Source: Stenotrophomonas sp. SAM-B
Lineage (GTDB): Bacteria > Pseudomonadota > Gammaproteobacteria > Xanthomonadales > Xanthomonadaceae
Length of the DNA stretch: 64,000 nucleotides
Direction: 5' to 3'
NCBI RefSeq assembly: GCF_013387485.1
Contig: NZ_JABBXB010000009.1
Span: forward strand, 1 to 64,000
A model generated the notes under the pieces. It was given only the letters and a program-made list of their open reading frames with translations, had not been told where the DNA came from and ran no database searches. This document shows positions 40,201 to 49,609 of the stretch, piece after piece; position 1 is the first letter of the stretch, and every line of letters starts with the position of its first letter. The translations under genes and the position numbers were made by a program.

Positions 40201-40770
40201 GGCCAACGCGGTCACCTGGGCCACTGGGATCCCATGCGGCTGCAGCGGCACGACCTGCCAACGGCCATCGGCGTGCCGCGCGAACAGCCCATCGCCGTTG
40301 GTACCGACCCAGAGCATCCCCTCCGGCGTGCTGGTGATGTGCACGATCCCGATGCGTGGCAGCACCACGGTTCCGTCGCCCGGCACCGGCTGGATCACGC
40401 GCCGATCGGTGGACACCGTCACCAGCCCCTCCGAGGCCGTCGCCAGCCAGAGCTGATCCTGTCCATCGACATGCAGCGCGCGCAGGTCCACGTCCGGCAG
40501 TCCCTGCTCACGGCGCCACGCGCGGAAGCGATGGCCATCGAAGCGCAGCAGGCCATCATCGCTGGCGAACCACAGGTAGCCGACGCGGTCTTCGCCGATC
40601 GCACGGATGGCCGAAGTCGGCAGCGCATCCGCCGGCCCCATCGGCCGCGGCCACGGCAGCGTGACCAGGGCGCTGGCGGCGGCGAGCGTCGGCAGCCAGA
40701 GCATGACCCCCAGCATCACCCCCACCCAGCGACTGCCCACCGGTTCGGATCGGCCTCCTGCCACGCGCAC
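37231..40770 (-). CDS. Hybrid histidine kinase B: ATPase intact, phospho-His and receiver degenerate
   Basis: The 1179-residue paralogue has a signal peptide, propeller repeats (AIGEDRVGYLWFASDDGL), a Y_Y_Y domain and a membrane segment. The HisKA motif reads LGERIRVPMT: the phosphoacceptor His is Glu823 (GAG codon at 38304-38302). The HATPase is fully conserved: NLVGNALKF, DTGPGM, FQRFEQADGARTA and GGSGLGL. The receiver has lost its acidic pair (VVHPL for VEDD) and its Lys (FLRLPV, Leu1161), though Asp1112 remains. The GTG start at 40770 is supported by GGAGG 8 nt upstream. It is translationally coupled to gene C. It looks like an ATP-binding partner that cannot autophosphorylate. Confidence 0.9.
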   Translation of the reverse strand: MRVAGGRSEPVGSRWVGVMLGVMLWLPTLAAASALVTLPWPRPMGPADALPTSAIRAIGEDRVGYLWFASDDGLLRFDGHRFRAWRREQGLPDVDLRALHVDGQDQLWLATASEGLVTVSTDRRVIQPVPGDGTVVLPRIGIVHITSTPEGMLWVGTNGDGLFARHADGRWQVVPLQPHGIPVAQVTALATDRDGRLWVGTPEGALRREGSRFAVLPLPRGERGDIQSLWPDPGGGVWAKTRRGVHRWTADGVLLPPPAHPDMPVLRSTEGELWTTGSAGLLRHPPGQAPQPVPLRGHDGGALGAAVVGQALEDRVGGLWWIGRGQGVWHLPARWRQFTLLPGARDGGPGLDGDHVLALVPSGDARVWVASESGSVQRVDLRTGHSDRGFDYRPVRLRTGAVGMAEDRRGQVWVTSGNTLSRYVPGTGRLRHWLLGWEGGTGAVDLQACADGSLWLARADRIQRRDAEGALQMSAVPQTLGLVPPVHGPQLLCTDDGDLWAVDRSGVKRWLPAQERFASVEGAPRAEVGAIARGGDGHYWVSSPSVLRRYRWDGQQLRMTHTFGPVQGYPQLLARALVVDARGVAWVGDARGLVRVDPHGGGVRRFGSDDGLPAHDVLPRRLVRTAGDHMVAAVHEGGVLLFDPVAVLRPARTPGLVIHALTARRGNAQITLPVGTGPIPLSGADRHIRVAARLLSGGDQAHVRYRFRLQGLDPEWQESGAAGLRVFERLPPGLQTLDVQARQGDGSWSPSRRITLQVAPAWWQTPPARWAAAATAIGVAWLGGCAYQARRRRQRRWRWLRGRQQRADRASVQRTRFLAALGERIRVPMTAVLGWSELLLRAPLAPEERNRINSLHYAGEHLLRLMDDALDMASIESGQLQLQPAPFALQDLIEELHALLLPVAQGKALVLEWSSTVPASACFIGDARRLRQILLNLVGNALKFTTQGAVRLEARWADGRDGVLLRVLDTGPGMTPAQCQRLFQRFEQADGARTAAGHGGSGLGLSISRDLALAMGGDITVSSRPGEGTCFEVCLPLPHVDGGAAGTPLCARAEPIGAGQLRVLVVHPLPVVGQVLPAALASLGHSARYVAGLDDVPPGAGEGMGWDVIVVDPDLCAGGERAGTRLSRCSPGVPRVALTPRADAGAQREAMAAGFDVFLRLPVSRAALADALARCRRVA

Positions 40771-40923
40771 CCCGACCGCCTCCGTTGCTTGAACAGCACG
40801 GTACGTCGATGTCGCGCGAACGTGGCTGCCCAGACCGGGACCACGTCACAGCCTGATCAATGAACTTTCAGATCAACAATGAAGATTCGAGACGAATCGG
40901 CAATCGCAACAGCGCGCGGCGTT

Positions 40924-43900
40924 TCAATACCGCGCTGACTTTCCCGCGCGCGCCAGCGCGATCGCGTCGACCAGCATGTCGCCGGTCACCGGCTTGCGCA
41001 GGAAGCCATTGAATCCGGCCGCCAGCACCTGCTGCTCGGCGTAGGCATCCGAGCGTGCGGTCACCGCGATCAAGGGCAGTTCATAGCCCATGGCGCGCAG
41101 CTGCCCGGCAATCGCGAGGCCATCCAGCGCCGGCAGGTCCAGATCGAGCAGCCCCACATCGAAGCTGCCGGCCGCCACCTCCGACAACGCCGCCAGGCCG
41201 TGCAGCACATGCACCACCTCGTGCCCGCGCGAGCGCAGCAGTCCGGCGATGACGTCGGCCACGGTGGCATCGTCCTCGACCAGCAGGATCCGCAGCGGCG
41301 GCAGCTGCGTGCGCGTTTCCTGACCCGGATCCCGCGGCGTGCCGAGCGGCTGCACGGTCCAGGGCAGCGGCAGCGATACCGTGAAGCGGGCGCCATCGCC
41401 CAGCCGGCTGTCGATCTGGATGCGGCCGCCCATCGCCACGGCCAGTTCCTGGCAGATCGCCAGGCCCAGGCCGCTGCCGCCATAGCGCGAGGCGGTCCGC
41501 GGACCGTCGGCCTGCTCAAAGCGATGGAACAGCCGCTCCTGCTGATCCTGGTTGATCCCCGGCCCGGTGTCGGACACCTCGAAGATGATCGTGCGGCCGT
41601 CGTCGGCCAGCTCGACGCCCAGCCCGACGTGACCGTGCTCGGTGAACTTGATCGCATTGCCGAGCAGGTTCATCAGGATCTGGCGCACGCGCATTTCGTC
41701 GCCACTGACCTGCACCGGGCCGGGCAGATTGAAGCTGCGCTCGAAGGCCAGGCCACGGTGATGGGCCATCGGTTCCATCAACGCCTCGACCTGGTCCAGC
41801 AACGACATCAGGTCGAACGGCCGCAGATCCAGCTCCAGCCGCCCCGCCTCGATCCGGGCCAGATCCAGCGCATCGTTGACCAGCCTCAGCAGGTGTTTGC
41901 CGGCGTGCTGGATCGAGCCGGCATAGCCGCGCTGCACCTCGTCCAGCGACGTGGACAGCAGCAGCTCGCTCATGCCCAGCACCCCGGTCATCGGCGTGCG
42001 CACTTCATGCCCCAGCGTGGCCAGGAACCGGCTCTTCGCCTGCGAGGCCTGCTCGGCCAACTGCTGCTTGTGCACCGTCAACTGCCATTGCTGGCGACGG
42101 CGCAGGCGTGCCCGCGCCACGTAGGCCAGCGCCGCGATGCCGACCAGGCCGAGCAGCACGTAGCCCACGATCGCCCAGCCACTGCGCCACCACGGCGGGC
42201 GCACCTCCAGCTCCAGCGTGCTTGGCGGCGTCCACGCACCCTGCGATGTCGCCGCCTGCACCTCGATGCGGTAATGCCCCGCCGGCAGGCGCGACAGCAT
42301 CCGCTCACCATCGGCGGCCTGCATCACCCAGTTCTGGTCGTAGCCGGACACCCGGTAGCGGTAGCGGTTGCCCTGCGGATTGGCGAAGGACAGCAGGCGG
42401 GCGGACACGATCAGGTCGCGGTCCTGCGGTCCCAGCACGATGGGCGCCTGGGTCGGCAGCATCTGCTGGCCTTCGGCATCGTCGCGGCGCACCTGCACGC
42501 TGTCGATCACCAGCTGCGAGGGCGGCAGCACCCTGTCCGCCGCATCCGGATCGAAGCCGACCAGCCCGGTCGCGGTCACCGCCAGAACGCGCCCGTCGCG
42601 CGCCTGCACCGGCGGGCGATTGCTGAACTCCACATCCGGCAGGCCGTCGCGCTCGCCATACAGGCGCAGCCGCCGCTCGGCACTGTTCCAGCGGATCAGG
42701 CCGCGCGGCGTGGTCGCCCATACCTGCCCATCGCTGCCCAGCGCCAAGCCGCCCATCGATACCGCGGGCAGACCCTCAGCCGCCCCCACGCGTTCGCGCA
42801 GGCTCATGCTCAGGCCATCCCAGCGATAACGCTCCAGCGCGCCCTGGCGTGCCAGCCACAGTTCATCCGGGCCGGTCCACGCCGCATCGTAGATGCTGCC
42901 GCGGGAGATGCCCGGCACCTGCTCGAAGCGGTTGTTGCGCCACCGCATCAGGCCCATCGCATCGCCCATCACCCAGAGCTGCCCGCGCGGATCGAACACC
43001 ATCTGCTCGACCGGATTCTCGGTCAATCCGCGGTTCTGATCGTTGCGGATGGTATCGAGCACATGGCCCTGCGCATCGCGGCGCTGGATGCCGAAGTTCA
43101 TCACCGACAGCCACAGCTCGCCGTTCGGCGCCTGGCGGATCAGGTCGATGCGCTGGCGCACATCGGCGCCGCCGCCGATCTTCCATTCGCGCAGCGTGCG
43201 CGTCGCGGGCTGGTACAGGCTCAATCGACCGGCGCGACCGAGCCATACCGCACCGTCCTCGCGTGGCAGCAGCGACCACGTCGCACCGACCCCGATCTGC
43301 GTGTCGTCGGCAATCTGCCGCAGCTGGCCCTGCGCATCCAACGTGTACAGGCCGTGCGCACCGGAGATGTAGTAGGTGTCGTCCAGCGCTGCCGCGCCGA
43401 GCAGATAGACGCTGTCCAGCGGTTTGCCGTCGAGCTGGTACCAGCTGGAGAAGCGCTTCCAGTCCGGTGGCAGATACGCCAGCCCCTGGGTCAGCATCGC
43501 CACCCACAGGCCGCCTTCGTGGTCCTGCAGCATGTCCAGCACGCCACTGCGGGCGGTCAGGAAACCACTGCCGGCATCGCCCGCAAGCAAGCGTGCCGTG
43601 CGCGCATCCCCGCGGTACAGGCCATCGGCCGTCCCCAGCCAGTAGCCGCCGTTGCGATCGTGGATGACGGTGGCCGCGCGCACGTCCGCACTGAGCGTCC
43701 AGGGCGCGGGCCGGACCTGGTCATCGGCATCGATCCGGAACAGGCCGCCTTCGGTTCCCGCCCAGACCGTGCCGTCGGGCTCACGGGTGAGGCGGAACAC
43801 GCTCTTGCCGCCGAGCAGCGCCGGCGCGATGCGGGTGAAGCCATCGCCATCCCAGCGGGCCACGCCGTTGGAGGTGCCCACCCAGACCCGTCCCTGCGGA

Positions 43901-44472
43901 TCGGCCAACAGACTGTAGATGGTGTTGTCGGGCAGGCTGCGCGGATCATCCGGGACGGCCTGGTACCTGACCAGGGTGCCGTCCTCGCCGCGCCGGCAGA
44001 TGCCGTGCTGATTGGTGCCGATCCACAACGATTGCGAGGCATATGCCAGCGACCAGAACTGGCCTTCGCAGGCCTCGCCCAACGCAGGAAAGCGGGTGAA
44101 CGCGGTGCGGTCGGGACCGAGCATGCTCAGGCCGACCCCGTTGCTGCCCACCCAGACGCGATCCAGTGGATCGATCAGCAGCGTTTCCACCTCGTTGCCA
44201 GGCAGCGAACCCGGGTCGGCCGGATCATTCCGCCAGACCCGCAGGCCCACGCCATCCACGCGGGCCAGGCCATCATCGGTCCCGGCCCAGATATACCCCT
44301 GCCGATCCTGGGCCAAGGCCAGCACCATGCGCGAGGGCATGCCCTCGGCCGCGCCAAGGCGGCGCAAGCGTGGCGTTTCTGCCGATGTCCCTGCGGCTTC
44401 CAACACTGACGGCACTGCGCACAACCACAGCCCCAACAGCACGATGCCTGCACCCCAGCGGCGCGTGCTCAT
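40924..44472 (-). CDS. Hybrid histidine kinase A (propeller-Y_Y_Y-HisKA-HATPase-REC), complete
   Basis: The first gene of the array encodes 1182 residues: signal peptide (about 1-27), propeller ([21 protein letters not shown] and later repeats), Y_Y_Y ([15 protein letters not shown]), membrane segment, HisKA with [10 protein letters not shown] (His822), and an HATPase with [15 protein letters not shown] and GGSGLGL. The receiver has VEDD, Asp1110 and RKPV. All catalytic residues are present. It is most like kinase D. The ATG at 44472 has AGGGAG upstream. 153 nt separate it from B, enough for an internal promoter. Signal and target genes are not evident from the neighbours. Confidence 0.92.
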   Translation of the reverse strand: MSTRRWGAGIVLLGLWLCAVPSVLEAAGTSAETPRLRRLGAAEGMPSRMVLALAQDRQGYIWAGTDDGLARVDGVGLRVWRNDPADPGSLPGNEVETLLIDPLDRVWVGSNGVGLSMLGPDRTAFTRFPALGEACEGQFWSLAYASQSLWIGTNQHGICRRGEDGTLVRYQAVPDDPRSLPDNTIYSLLADPQGRVWVGTSNGVARWDGDGFTRIAPALLGGKSVFRLTREPDGTVWAGTEGGLFRIDADDQVRPAPWTLSADVRAATVIHDRNGGYWLGTADGLYRGDARTARLLAGDAGSGFLTARSGVLDMLQDHEGGLWVAMLTQGLAYLPPDWKRFSSWYQLDGKPLDSVYLLGAAALDDTYYISGAHGLYTLDAQGQLRQIADDTQIGVGATWSLLPREDGAVWLGRAGRLSLYQPATRTLREWKIGGGADVRQRIDLIRQAPNGELWLSVMNFGIQRRDAQGHVLDTIRNDQNRGLTENPVEQMVFDPRGQLWVMGDAMGLMRWRNNRFEQVPGISRGSIYDAAWTGPDELWLARQGALERYRWDGLSMSLRERVGAAEGLPAVSMGGLALGSDGQVWATTPRGLIRWNSAERRLRLYGERDGLPDVEFSNRPPVQARDGRVLAVTATGLVGFDPDAADRVLPPSQLVIDSVQVRRDDAEGQQMLPTQAPIVLGPQDRDLIVSARLLSFANPQGNRYRYRVSGYDQNWVMQAADGERMLSRLPAGHYRIEVQAATSQGAWTPPSTLELEVRPPWWRSGWAIVGYVLLGLVGIAALAYVARARLRRRQQWQLTVHKQQLAEQASQAKSRFLATLGHEVRTPMTGVLGMSELLLSTSLDEVQRGYAGSIQHAGKHLLRLVNDALDLARIEAGRLELDLRPFDLMSLLDQVEALMEPMAHHRGLAFERSFNLPGPVQVSGDEMRVRQILMNLLGNAIKFTEHGHVGLGVELADDGRTIIFEVSDTGPGINQDQQERLFHRFEQADGPRTASRYGGSGLGLAICQELAVAMGGRIQIDSRLGDGARFTVSLPLPWTVQPLGTPRDPGQETRTQLPPLRILLVEDDATVADVIAGLLRSRGHEVVHVLHGLAALSEVAAGSFDVGLLDLDLPALDGLAIAGQLRAMGYELPLIAVTARSDAYAEQQVLAAGFNGFLRKPVTGDMLVDAIALARAGKSARY

Positions 44473-44655
44473 CGATCCGGTCTCCCTGTTGGTGCGGATT
44501 GTCACACAGCGATCAGGACGGTGTCCGCATTCTGGGCGGGCTGTCGTGGATGGAACGGCTGTTGTCGGCCGCACCACGATCTGTTGCAGCCATGCGCTGC
44601 ATCCCGGCACACGGCTGTGCGTATGATCGCCCCAGACCCTGACGGAGCCAGCGCC

Positions 44656-45336
44656 TTGCTCACGCGCCTGACCCTTGCCCTGCTGCTGGCGGCCACCCCG
44701 CTGCTGGCCATCGCCGCCCCAGACCGCTATCGACTTGATCCGGTGCACACCCGCGTGCTGTTCGCGGTCGAACATGCCGGCTTCTCGCATGCACTCGGCA
44801 CCGTGTCCGGCAGCGAAGGCGTGCTGGTGTTCGATCCGGACGACTGGCGCACGGCGCGTCTGGACGTCACCGTGCCGATCCAGCGCCTGGACCTCGGCGA
44901 CGCCAAATGGAATACGGCCACGCTCGCGCGCAACCTGCTCGATGGCGAGCGCTTCCCCGAAGCGCGGTTCGTCTCGACCCGGGTCGAACCGATCGATCCG
45001 ACCCACGCCAACGTCATCGGCCAGCTCACCGTGCATGGCGTCACCCGCGAAGTCACCCTGGCGGTGACCCTCAATGCGCTCAAACGCCACCCGCTGCCAC
45101 CGTTCCGCCGTACCGCCGGCTTCTCGGCCACCGCTACGCTCAGCCGCAGTGCTTTCGGCGTGGATGGCTGGGCCTCGATGATCGGCGACGAGGTGCAGCT
45201 GCGGATCGAGGCCGAAGCCGTGCGTGATCGCAACGCCGACGATCCGGCCGATGCCGCGCCCACCGATGCGCCGGGAACTCCCGCCGCGCCCATCGACTCA
45301 GATACCCCACAGCCGGTCCAGGAGACCACGCCATGA
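44656..45336 (+). CDS. YceI family periplasmic protein
   Basis: This protein of about 226 residues has a signal peptide ([18 protein letters not shown]) and a YceI lipocalin-like domain ([20 protein letters not shown], then [15 protein letters not shown]). YceI proteins bind polyisoprenoid chains. A Pro/Ala-rich tail (about 200-226) extends beyond the domain. I prefer the TTG at 44656, which has GGAG 8 nt upstream and places the signal peptide at the N-terminus; an in-frame ATG at 44623 would put 11 residues before it. The stop overlaps the cytochrome b561 start (ATGA). Confidence 0.82.
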   Translation: MLTRLTLALLLAATPLLAIAAPDRYRLDPVHTRVLFAVEHAGFSHALGTVSGSEGVLVFDPDDWRTARLDVTVPIQRLDLGDAKWNTATLARNLLDGERFPEARFVSTRVEPIDPTHANVIGQLTVHGVTREVTLAVTLNALKRHPLPPFRRTAGFSATATLSRSAFGVDGWASMIGDEVQLRIEAEAVRDRNADDPADAAPTDAPGTPAAPIDSDTPQPVQETTP

Positions 45337-45905
45337 CCGCCAAGAACACTCCAACCCGCTGGGGCGGCGTCAGCCAGACCCTGCACTGGCTGATCGCCGT
45401 GCTGATCCTCGCCCTGGGCATCGTCGGGCTGACCATGGGCGAACTGCCCAAGACCCCGAAGTACTTCTGGGTCTACACCATGCACAAATCGATCGGCATC
45501 ACCGTGCTGGCGCTGGTCGTGACCCGCCTGCTGTGGCGCCTGTACGCCGGCGCACCCCATCCGGTGCCGGGCACGCCGACCTGGCAGGAGCGCATCGCCT
45601 CGGCCACGCATTGGCTGCTGTACGTGCTGATGTTCGGCATTCCGCTGTCGGGCTGGCTGTACGACTCGGCCAGCGGCCTGCGCCCGTTCCGCTGGTTCGG
45701 CCTGGTCGATGTGCCGAAGCTGAGCCCACCGGACGAACGCGTCACCCAGATCTCGCACGCCATCCATGAGTGGGGCTTCTGGCTGCTGATCGCCGTGGTC
45801 GTGGCCCATGCCGGTGCCGCGCTTTATCACCATTTTTACCAACGCGATGCCACGCTTGCGCGCATGCTCCCGCAGCGCTGGCTTGCCTCCCCCCAGAAGG
45901 ATTGA
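45333..45905 (+). CDS. Cytochrome b561 family protein
   Basis: This 190-residue membrane protein has four hydrophobic helices and the histidines expected to ligate two haem b groups (SQTLHWLIA, TMHKSIGI, ASATHWLLY, VVAHAGAAL). The family transfers electrons from quinol or, in YodB/CybB-like members, serves superoxide:quinone oxidation. It is sandwiched between two yceI genes with a 4-nt overlap upstream and a 2-nt gap downstream, a recurrent arrangement in proteobacteria that implies joint function. Confidence 0.92.
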   Translation: MTAKNTPTRWGGVSQTLHWLIAVLILALGIVGLTMGELPKTPKYFWVYTMHKSIGITVLALVVTRLLWRLYAGAPHPVPGTPTWQERIASATHWLLYVLMFGIPLSGWLYDSASGLRPFRWFGLVDVPKLSPPDERVTQISHAIHEWGFWLLIAVVVAHAGAALYHHFYQRDATLARMLPQRWLASPQKD

Positions 45906-45907
45906 CC

Positions 45908-46474
45908 ATGAACATCAAGCTCACCTCCCCCGCCGCGGTCGCCGCCGCCCTGGCCGGCCTGCTGGCCACCGCCCCGGTCCTGGCCGCCGATTACGTGCAG
46001 GCGCCTGGCTCGGTACTGGCGTTTGCCACCAAGTACGACGGCGAAGTGTTCACCGGCACCTTCCCGGGCTTCGATACCAAGATCAGCTTCGATCCGGCCA
46101 AGCTGGACGATGCCAAGCTGGAAGTGACCATCCCGCTGGCCGGCGCCAAGAGCGGCAACAGCGACCGCGATTCGACCCTGCAGGGCGCGGACTTCTTCAA
46201 CGTGGGCAAGTTCGCCCAGGCCAAGTACAGCGCCACCAAGTTCCGCTCGCTCGGCAACAACCAGTACGCCGCCGACGGCACGCTGGAACTGCGCGGCGTG
46301 AGCAAGCCGGTCACCCTGACCTTCACCTGGACCCCGGGCGCGCAGCCCGTGCTGGCCGGCAAGGCCACGGTCAAGCGCCTCGACTTCGGCGTGGGCGGCG
46401 GCGACTGGGCCGACACCAAAACGATCCCGAACGAGACCGCGATCAGCACCAAAGTGGTCCTGAAAGCGAAGTAA
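45908..46474 (+). CDS. YceI family periplasmic protein
   Basis: The 188-residue protein has a signal peptide ending near TAPVLAADY and a full YceI domain (FPGFDTKISFDPAKLDDAKLEVTIPLAG, and later GTLELRGVSKPVTLTFTW). It ends with the conserved strand KVVLKAK. The domain is the same as in the gene two positions upstream, but the sequences differ considerably, so it is not a recent duplicate. It is the last gene of the three-gene unit and is followed by three GTAG palindromes. Confidence 0.9.
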   Translation: MNIKLTSPAAVAAALAGLLATAPVLAADYVQAPGSVLAFATKYDGEVFTGTFPGFDTKISFDPAKLDDAKLEVTIPLAGAKSGNSDRDSTLQGADFFNVGKFAQAKYSATKFRSLGNNQYAADGTLELRGVSKPVTLTFTWTPGAQPVLAGKATVKRLDFGVGGGDWADTKTIPNETAISTKVVLKAK

Positions 46475-46482
46475 TGCCATCG

Positions 46483-46609
46483 GTAGTGCCGGCCGCTGGC
46501 CGGCATCTCGCGCGTTGATCGACTCGCGCACATCATCGGTAGTGCCGGCCGCTGGCCGCCTCCTCGCGCGGTGATCGACGCCGGGGAGCCGGCCAGCGGC
46601 CGGCACTAC
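46483..46609. repeat. Cluster of three GTAG REP palindromes
   Basis: Two direct copies start at 46483 and 46539 (GTAGTGCCGGCCGCTGGCC) and a third inverted copy ends at 46609. They fill the gap between the convergent yceI and glutaredoxin-like genes. The second copy diverges at the end of its stem. Confidence 0.85.
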
Positions 46610-46679
46610 CGACTCAGGCACCGCCGAGCGGCATCGGGCACCGACGACCGACGTCAGGCGCCCGTTGGCACGCTTGGTC

Positions 46680-46898
46680 TCAGCCGATCCAGGCCCGCAG
46701 TCCCGCCACATCGAACGGCCACTCCAGCTCCCGCCCCTGCGCGTCGCGCAATACCGGCACCCGCAGCCCGTAGCGGGCCTCCAGCGCGGCATCGTCATCG
46801 ATGAACACACTGTCCAGATCGGCCACCCGGGCCTGGGCCAGCACCGCCAGGGCCTGGTCGCACAAATGGCAGTCATCACGCTGGTACAAGGTAAACAC
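46680..46898 (-). CDS. Glutaredoxin-like (DUF836) protein
   Basis: About 72 residues form a small thioredoxin-fold domain with the redox motif CHLC in YQRDDCHLCDQAL and the cis-Pro in RVPVLRD. The family is glutaredoxin-like; its substrate is unknown. I place the start at the GTG at 46898 because the domain begins there. The in-frame ATG at 46997 would overlap the sdaA start codon and add 33 unrelated residues. The start is therefore uncertain. Confidence 0.75.
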   Translation of the reverse strand: MFTLYQRDDCHLCDQALAVLAQARVADLDSVFIDDDAALEARYGLRVPVLRDAQGRELEWPFDVAGLRAWIG

Positions 46899-46995
46899 CG
46901 GCCCACCCGCCTTGGGAAATGTTGCGCCGCAGCCAGAGCCGACGGCACGAAGCGCATAGAATAGCGCTCCATCCGATACCCGCAGTTTGGCAATC

Positions 46996-48378
46996 ATGGC
47001 TGTCAGCACGTTCGACGTTTTCAAGATCGGCATTGGCCCGAGTTCTTCGCACACCGTGGGACCGATGAAGGCTGCCGAACGTTTCGTGCACCGCTGGCTG
47101 CTCGATCCGGGCCACCTGCAGGACGTGGTGCGCATCCGCGCGGATGTCTACGGCTCGCTGGCGCTGACCGGCCGCGGCCATGGCACCGACAAGGCCGTGC
47201 TGCTCGGGCTGGAGGGCCAGCGCCCGAACCTGATCGACCCCGACATCATCCCGGAGACGCTCGAGCGCATCCGAAGCAGCAAGCGCATCCGCCTGATGGG
47301 GCAGCACGAGATCGCCTTCGACGAGAAGCGCGACCTGGGCCTGAACAAGCGCCAGAAGCTGCCGTACCACACCAACGGCATGCGCTTCACCGCCTATGGC
47401 GCCGATGAGCAGGTGATCGCCACGCGCGACTACTACTCCGTCGGCGGCGGCTTCGTGGTCAACCAGGACGATGCGGCCGATGACCGCATCGTGCCCGATG
47501 AAACCCCGCTGCCCTACCCCTTCAAGAGCGGCGACGAACTGCTTGCGCAGACCGCCCGCAGCGGGTTGAGCATCGCCCAGATGATGTTCGAGAACGAGAA
47601 GTGCTGGCGCACCGAGGACGAGATCCGCGACAGCCTGCGCGAAATCTGGAGCGCCATGCAGGCCTGCGTGGAGCGCGGCATCCGCCAGGAGGGCACCCTG
47701 CCCGGCGGCCTGCATGTCTCGCGCCGCGCACCGGCGTTGTACCGCGAACTGTCCTCCAAGCCGGAAGCGGCGATGCGCGATCCGTTGACCACGCTGGACT
47801 GGGTCAACCTGTACGCGCTGGCGGTGAACGAAGAAAACGCCGCCGGCGGCCGCGTGGTCACCGCGCCGACCAACGGCGCAGCCGGCGTACTGCCGGCGGT
47901 GCTGCACTATTTCGACCGCTTCTGCCCCGGCGCCAACGAACAGCGCGTGTTCGATTTCCTGCTGACCTCGGCGGCGATCGGCATTCTGTACAAGGAAAAC
48001 GCCTCGATCTCCGGTGCCGAAGTCGGCTGCCAGGGCGAAGTGGGCGTGGCCTGCTCGATGGCGGCCGGCGGCCTGGTCGCCGCGTTGGGCGGCAATCCGA
48101 GCCAGATCGAGAACGCCGCCGAGATCGGCATGGAACACAACCTCGGTCTGACCTGCGACCCGATCGGTGGCCTGGTCCAGATCCCCTGCATCGAACGCAA
48201 CGCGATGGGCGCGGTCAAGGCGATCAACGCCTCGCGCATGGCGATGCGCGGCGATGGCAAGCACAAAGTGTCGCTCGACAAGGTCATCAAGACCATGCGC
48301 GACACCGGGCGTGACATGCAGGACAAGTACAAGGAAACCAGCCGCGGCGGGCTGGCGGTCAACGTCATCGAGTGCTGA
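46996..48378 (+). CDS. sdaA: L-serine dehydratase (L-serine ammonia-lyase)
   Basis: The 460-residue single-chain enzyme deaminates L-serine to pyruvate using a 4Fe-4S cluster. The N-terminal beta domain begins [19 protein letters not shown], and the alpha domain shows [25 protein letters not shown] and [14 protein letters not shown] with the cluster cysteines. The ATG at 46996 (MAVSTFDVF) is the usual start; another in-frame ATG three codons upstream is possible. A GTAG palindrome follows the gene. Confidence 0.95.
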   Translation: MAVSTFDVFKIGIGPSSSHTVGPMKAAERFVHRWLLDPGHLQDVVRIRADVYGSLALTGRGHGTDKAVLLGLEGQRPNLIDPDIIPETLERIRSSKRIRLMGQHEIAFDEKRDLGLNKRQKLPYHTNGMRFTAYGADEQVIATRDYYSVGGGFVVNQDDAADDRIVPDETPLPYPFKSGDELLAQTARSGLSIAQMMFENEKCWRTEDEIRDSLREIWSAMQACVERGIRQEGTLPGGLHVSRRAPALYRELSSKPEAAMRDPLTTLDWVNLYALAVNEENAAGGRVVTAPTNGAAGVLPAVLHYFDRFCPGANEQRVFDFLLTSAAIGILYKENASISGAEVGCQGEVGVACSMAAGGLVAALGGNPSQIENAAEIGMEHNLGLTCDPIGGLVQIPCIERNAMGAVKAINASRMAMRGDGKHKVSLDKVIKTMRDTGRDMQDKYKETSRGGLAVNVIEC

Positions 48379-48394
48379 TCGACCGCCTCCGACG

Positions 48395-48419
48395 GTAGAG
48401 CCGACCGTGGGTCGGCTGC
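48395..48419 (+). repeat. GTAG REP palindrome
   Basis: GTAG is followed by AGCCGACC-GT-GGGTCGGCT. It lies between sdaA and the next co-directional gene. Confidence 0.7.
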
Positions 48420-48492
48420 TGCCGTTCGCATCATCGGCCCGCCTGCACGGCCGCTCCGGTACAGTCAGGACTCCCCTGTTCCGGAGACTGCC

Positions 48493-49494
48493 ATGCGCAT
48501 CCTGGCCGCCGCCCTGCTCGCCTGCCTGCCGCTGACCACCCTCGCCGCCGAGACCTACGGCCCGCGGCTGGAAGGCTTCGACTACCCGTACCCGGTCAAG
48601 ATCTTCCGCTTCGAATCCCAGCGCCAGCCGCTGGAGATGGCCTACATCGACGTGCCCGCCGGTGGCAAAGGCTTCGCCGGGACGGTCGTGCTGCTGCACG
48701 GCAAGAACTTCTGCGCGGCCACCTGGAAGGACACCATCGCGGCACTGAGCGCGGCCAGCTACCGGGTGATCGCGCCGGACCAGGTCGGCTTCTGCAAATC
48801 GAGCAAGCCCGAGCGCTACCAGTACTCCTTCGGCCAGCTGGCGGCCAATACGGAAGCGCTGCTGGAGCATCTGGGCTATGGCGAAGGCAAGCTGCACATC
48901 GTCGGCCATTCAATGGGCGGCATGGTGGCGGCGCGCTTCGCGTTGATGTATCCCCAGCGATTGCTCAGCCTGTCGCTGGTCAACCCGATCGGACTGGAAG
49001 ACTGGAAGGCCAAGGGCGTGCCGTGGCGCAGTATCGATGCCTGGTACGCGGGCGAGCTGAAGACCAGCTTCGACAGCATCAGGAAGTACCAGCTCGACGT
49101 CTACTACAACGGCCAGTGGAAGCCCGAGTACGAGCAGTGGGTGCGCATGCAGTCGCGCATGTACGACGGCCCCGGCAAACAGGCGGTGGCGTGGAGCCAG
49201 GCGCTGACCTCGGACATGGTGTTCAACCAGCCGGTCGTTTATGAGTTGCCGACGCTGGCCGTGCCGACCACGTTGTTCATCGGCCAGACCGACCGCACCG
49301 CGATCGGCCGTGATCTGGCGCCGCCGGCGCTGAAAGCCACGCTGGGCAATTACCCGGCACTGGGCAAGGCGGCGGCGGCGGCGATTCCGGGCGCCACCCT
49401 GGTGACCTTCGAGGATCTGGGCCACTCGCCGCAGGTGCAGGATCCAGCCCGGTTCAATGCGGCATTGCTGAAGGCGCTCTCACAACACGACTGA
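48493..49494 (+). CDS. Exported alpha/beta hydrolase
   Basis: This 333-residue protein has a signal peptide ([19 protein letters not shown]) and an alpha/beta-hydrolase fold. The nucleophile elbow is GHSMGGM near residue 141, the oxyanion region is VVLLHGKNF near 63, and the catalytic His is in LGHSPQ near the C-terminus. The acid is probably the Asp in GQTDRTA. Substrate is unknown. GGAG precedes the ATG. The cap region between about 165 and 250 is Trp/Tyr-rich. Confidence 0.85.
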   Translation: MRILAAALLACLPLTTLAAETYGPRLEGFDYPYPVKIFRFESQRQPLEMAYIDVPAGGKGFAGTVVLLHGKNFCAATWKDTIAALSAASYRVIAPDQVGFCKSSKPERYQYSFGQLAANTEALLEHLGYGEGKLHIVGHSMGGMVAARFALMYPQRLLSLSLVNPIGLEDWKAKGVPWRSIDAWYAGELKTSFDSIRKYQLDVYYNGQWKPEYEQWVRMQSRMYDGPGKQAVAWSQALTSDMVFNQPVVYELPTLAVPTTLFIGQTDRTAIGRDLAPPALKATLGNYPALGKAAAAAIPGATLVTFEDLGHSPQVQDPARFNAALLKALSQHD

Positions 49495-49506
49495 GTCGAC
49501 ACACCG

Positions 49507-49530
49507 GTAGTGCCACGCCATGCGTGGCAG
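49507..49530 (+). repeat. GTAG REP palindrome
   Basis: GTAG is followed by TGCCACGC-CAT-GCGTGGCA. It lies between the convergent hydrolase and hom genes. Confidence 0.7.
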
Positions 49531-49609
49531 CGGTCGTCCTCAGCGTTCTCCGCCGACGCAGCCAGCCCACCCTGGCGCTACCGTGTGCCTGGGTGGGATC
49601 GCGCGGCAA

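Noticed and set aside
33755..40770. Calling kinases B and C pseudogenes
   Set aside because: There are no frameshifts or stops, the start signals are good, and the lost residues are complementary rather than random; degenerate but probably functional is the better call.
44623..44655. ATG at 44623 as the start of the first yceI gene
   Set aside because: It would put 11 polar residues ahead of the signal peptide, and the GGAG at 44644-44647 fits the TTG at 44656.
46899..46997. Longer start for the glutaredoxin-like gene at 46997
   Set aside because: It would overlap the sdaA initiation codon on the other strand and add residues unlike the family.
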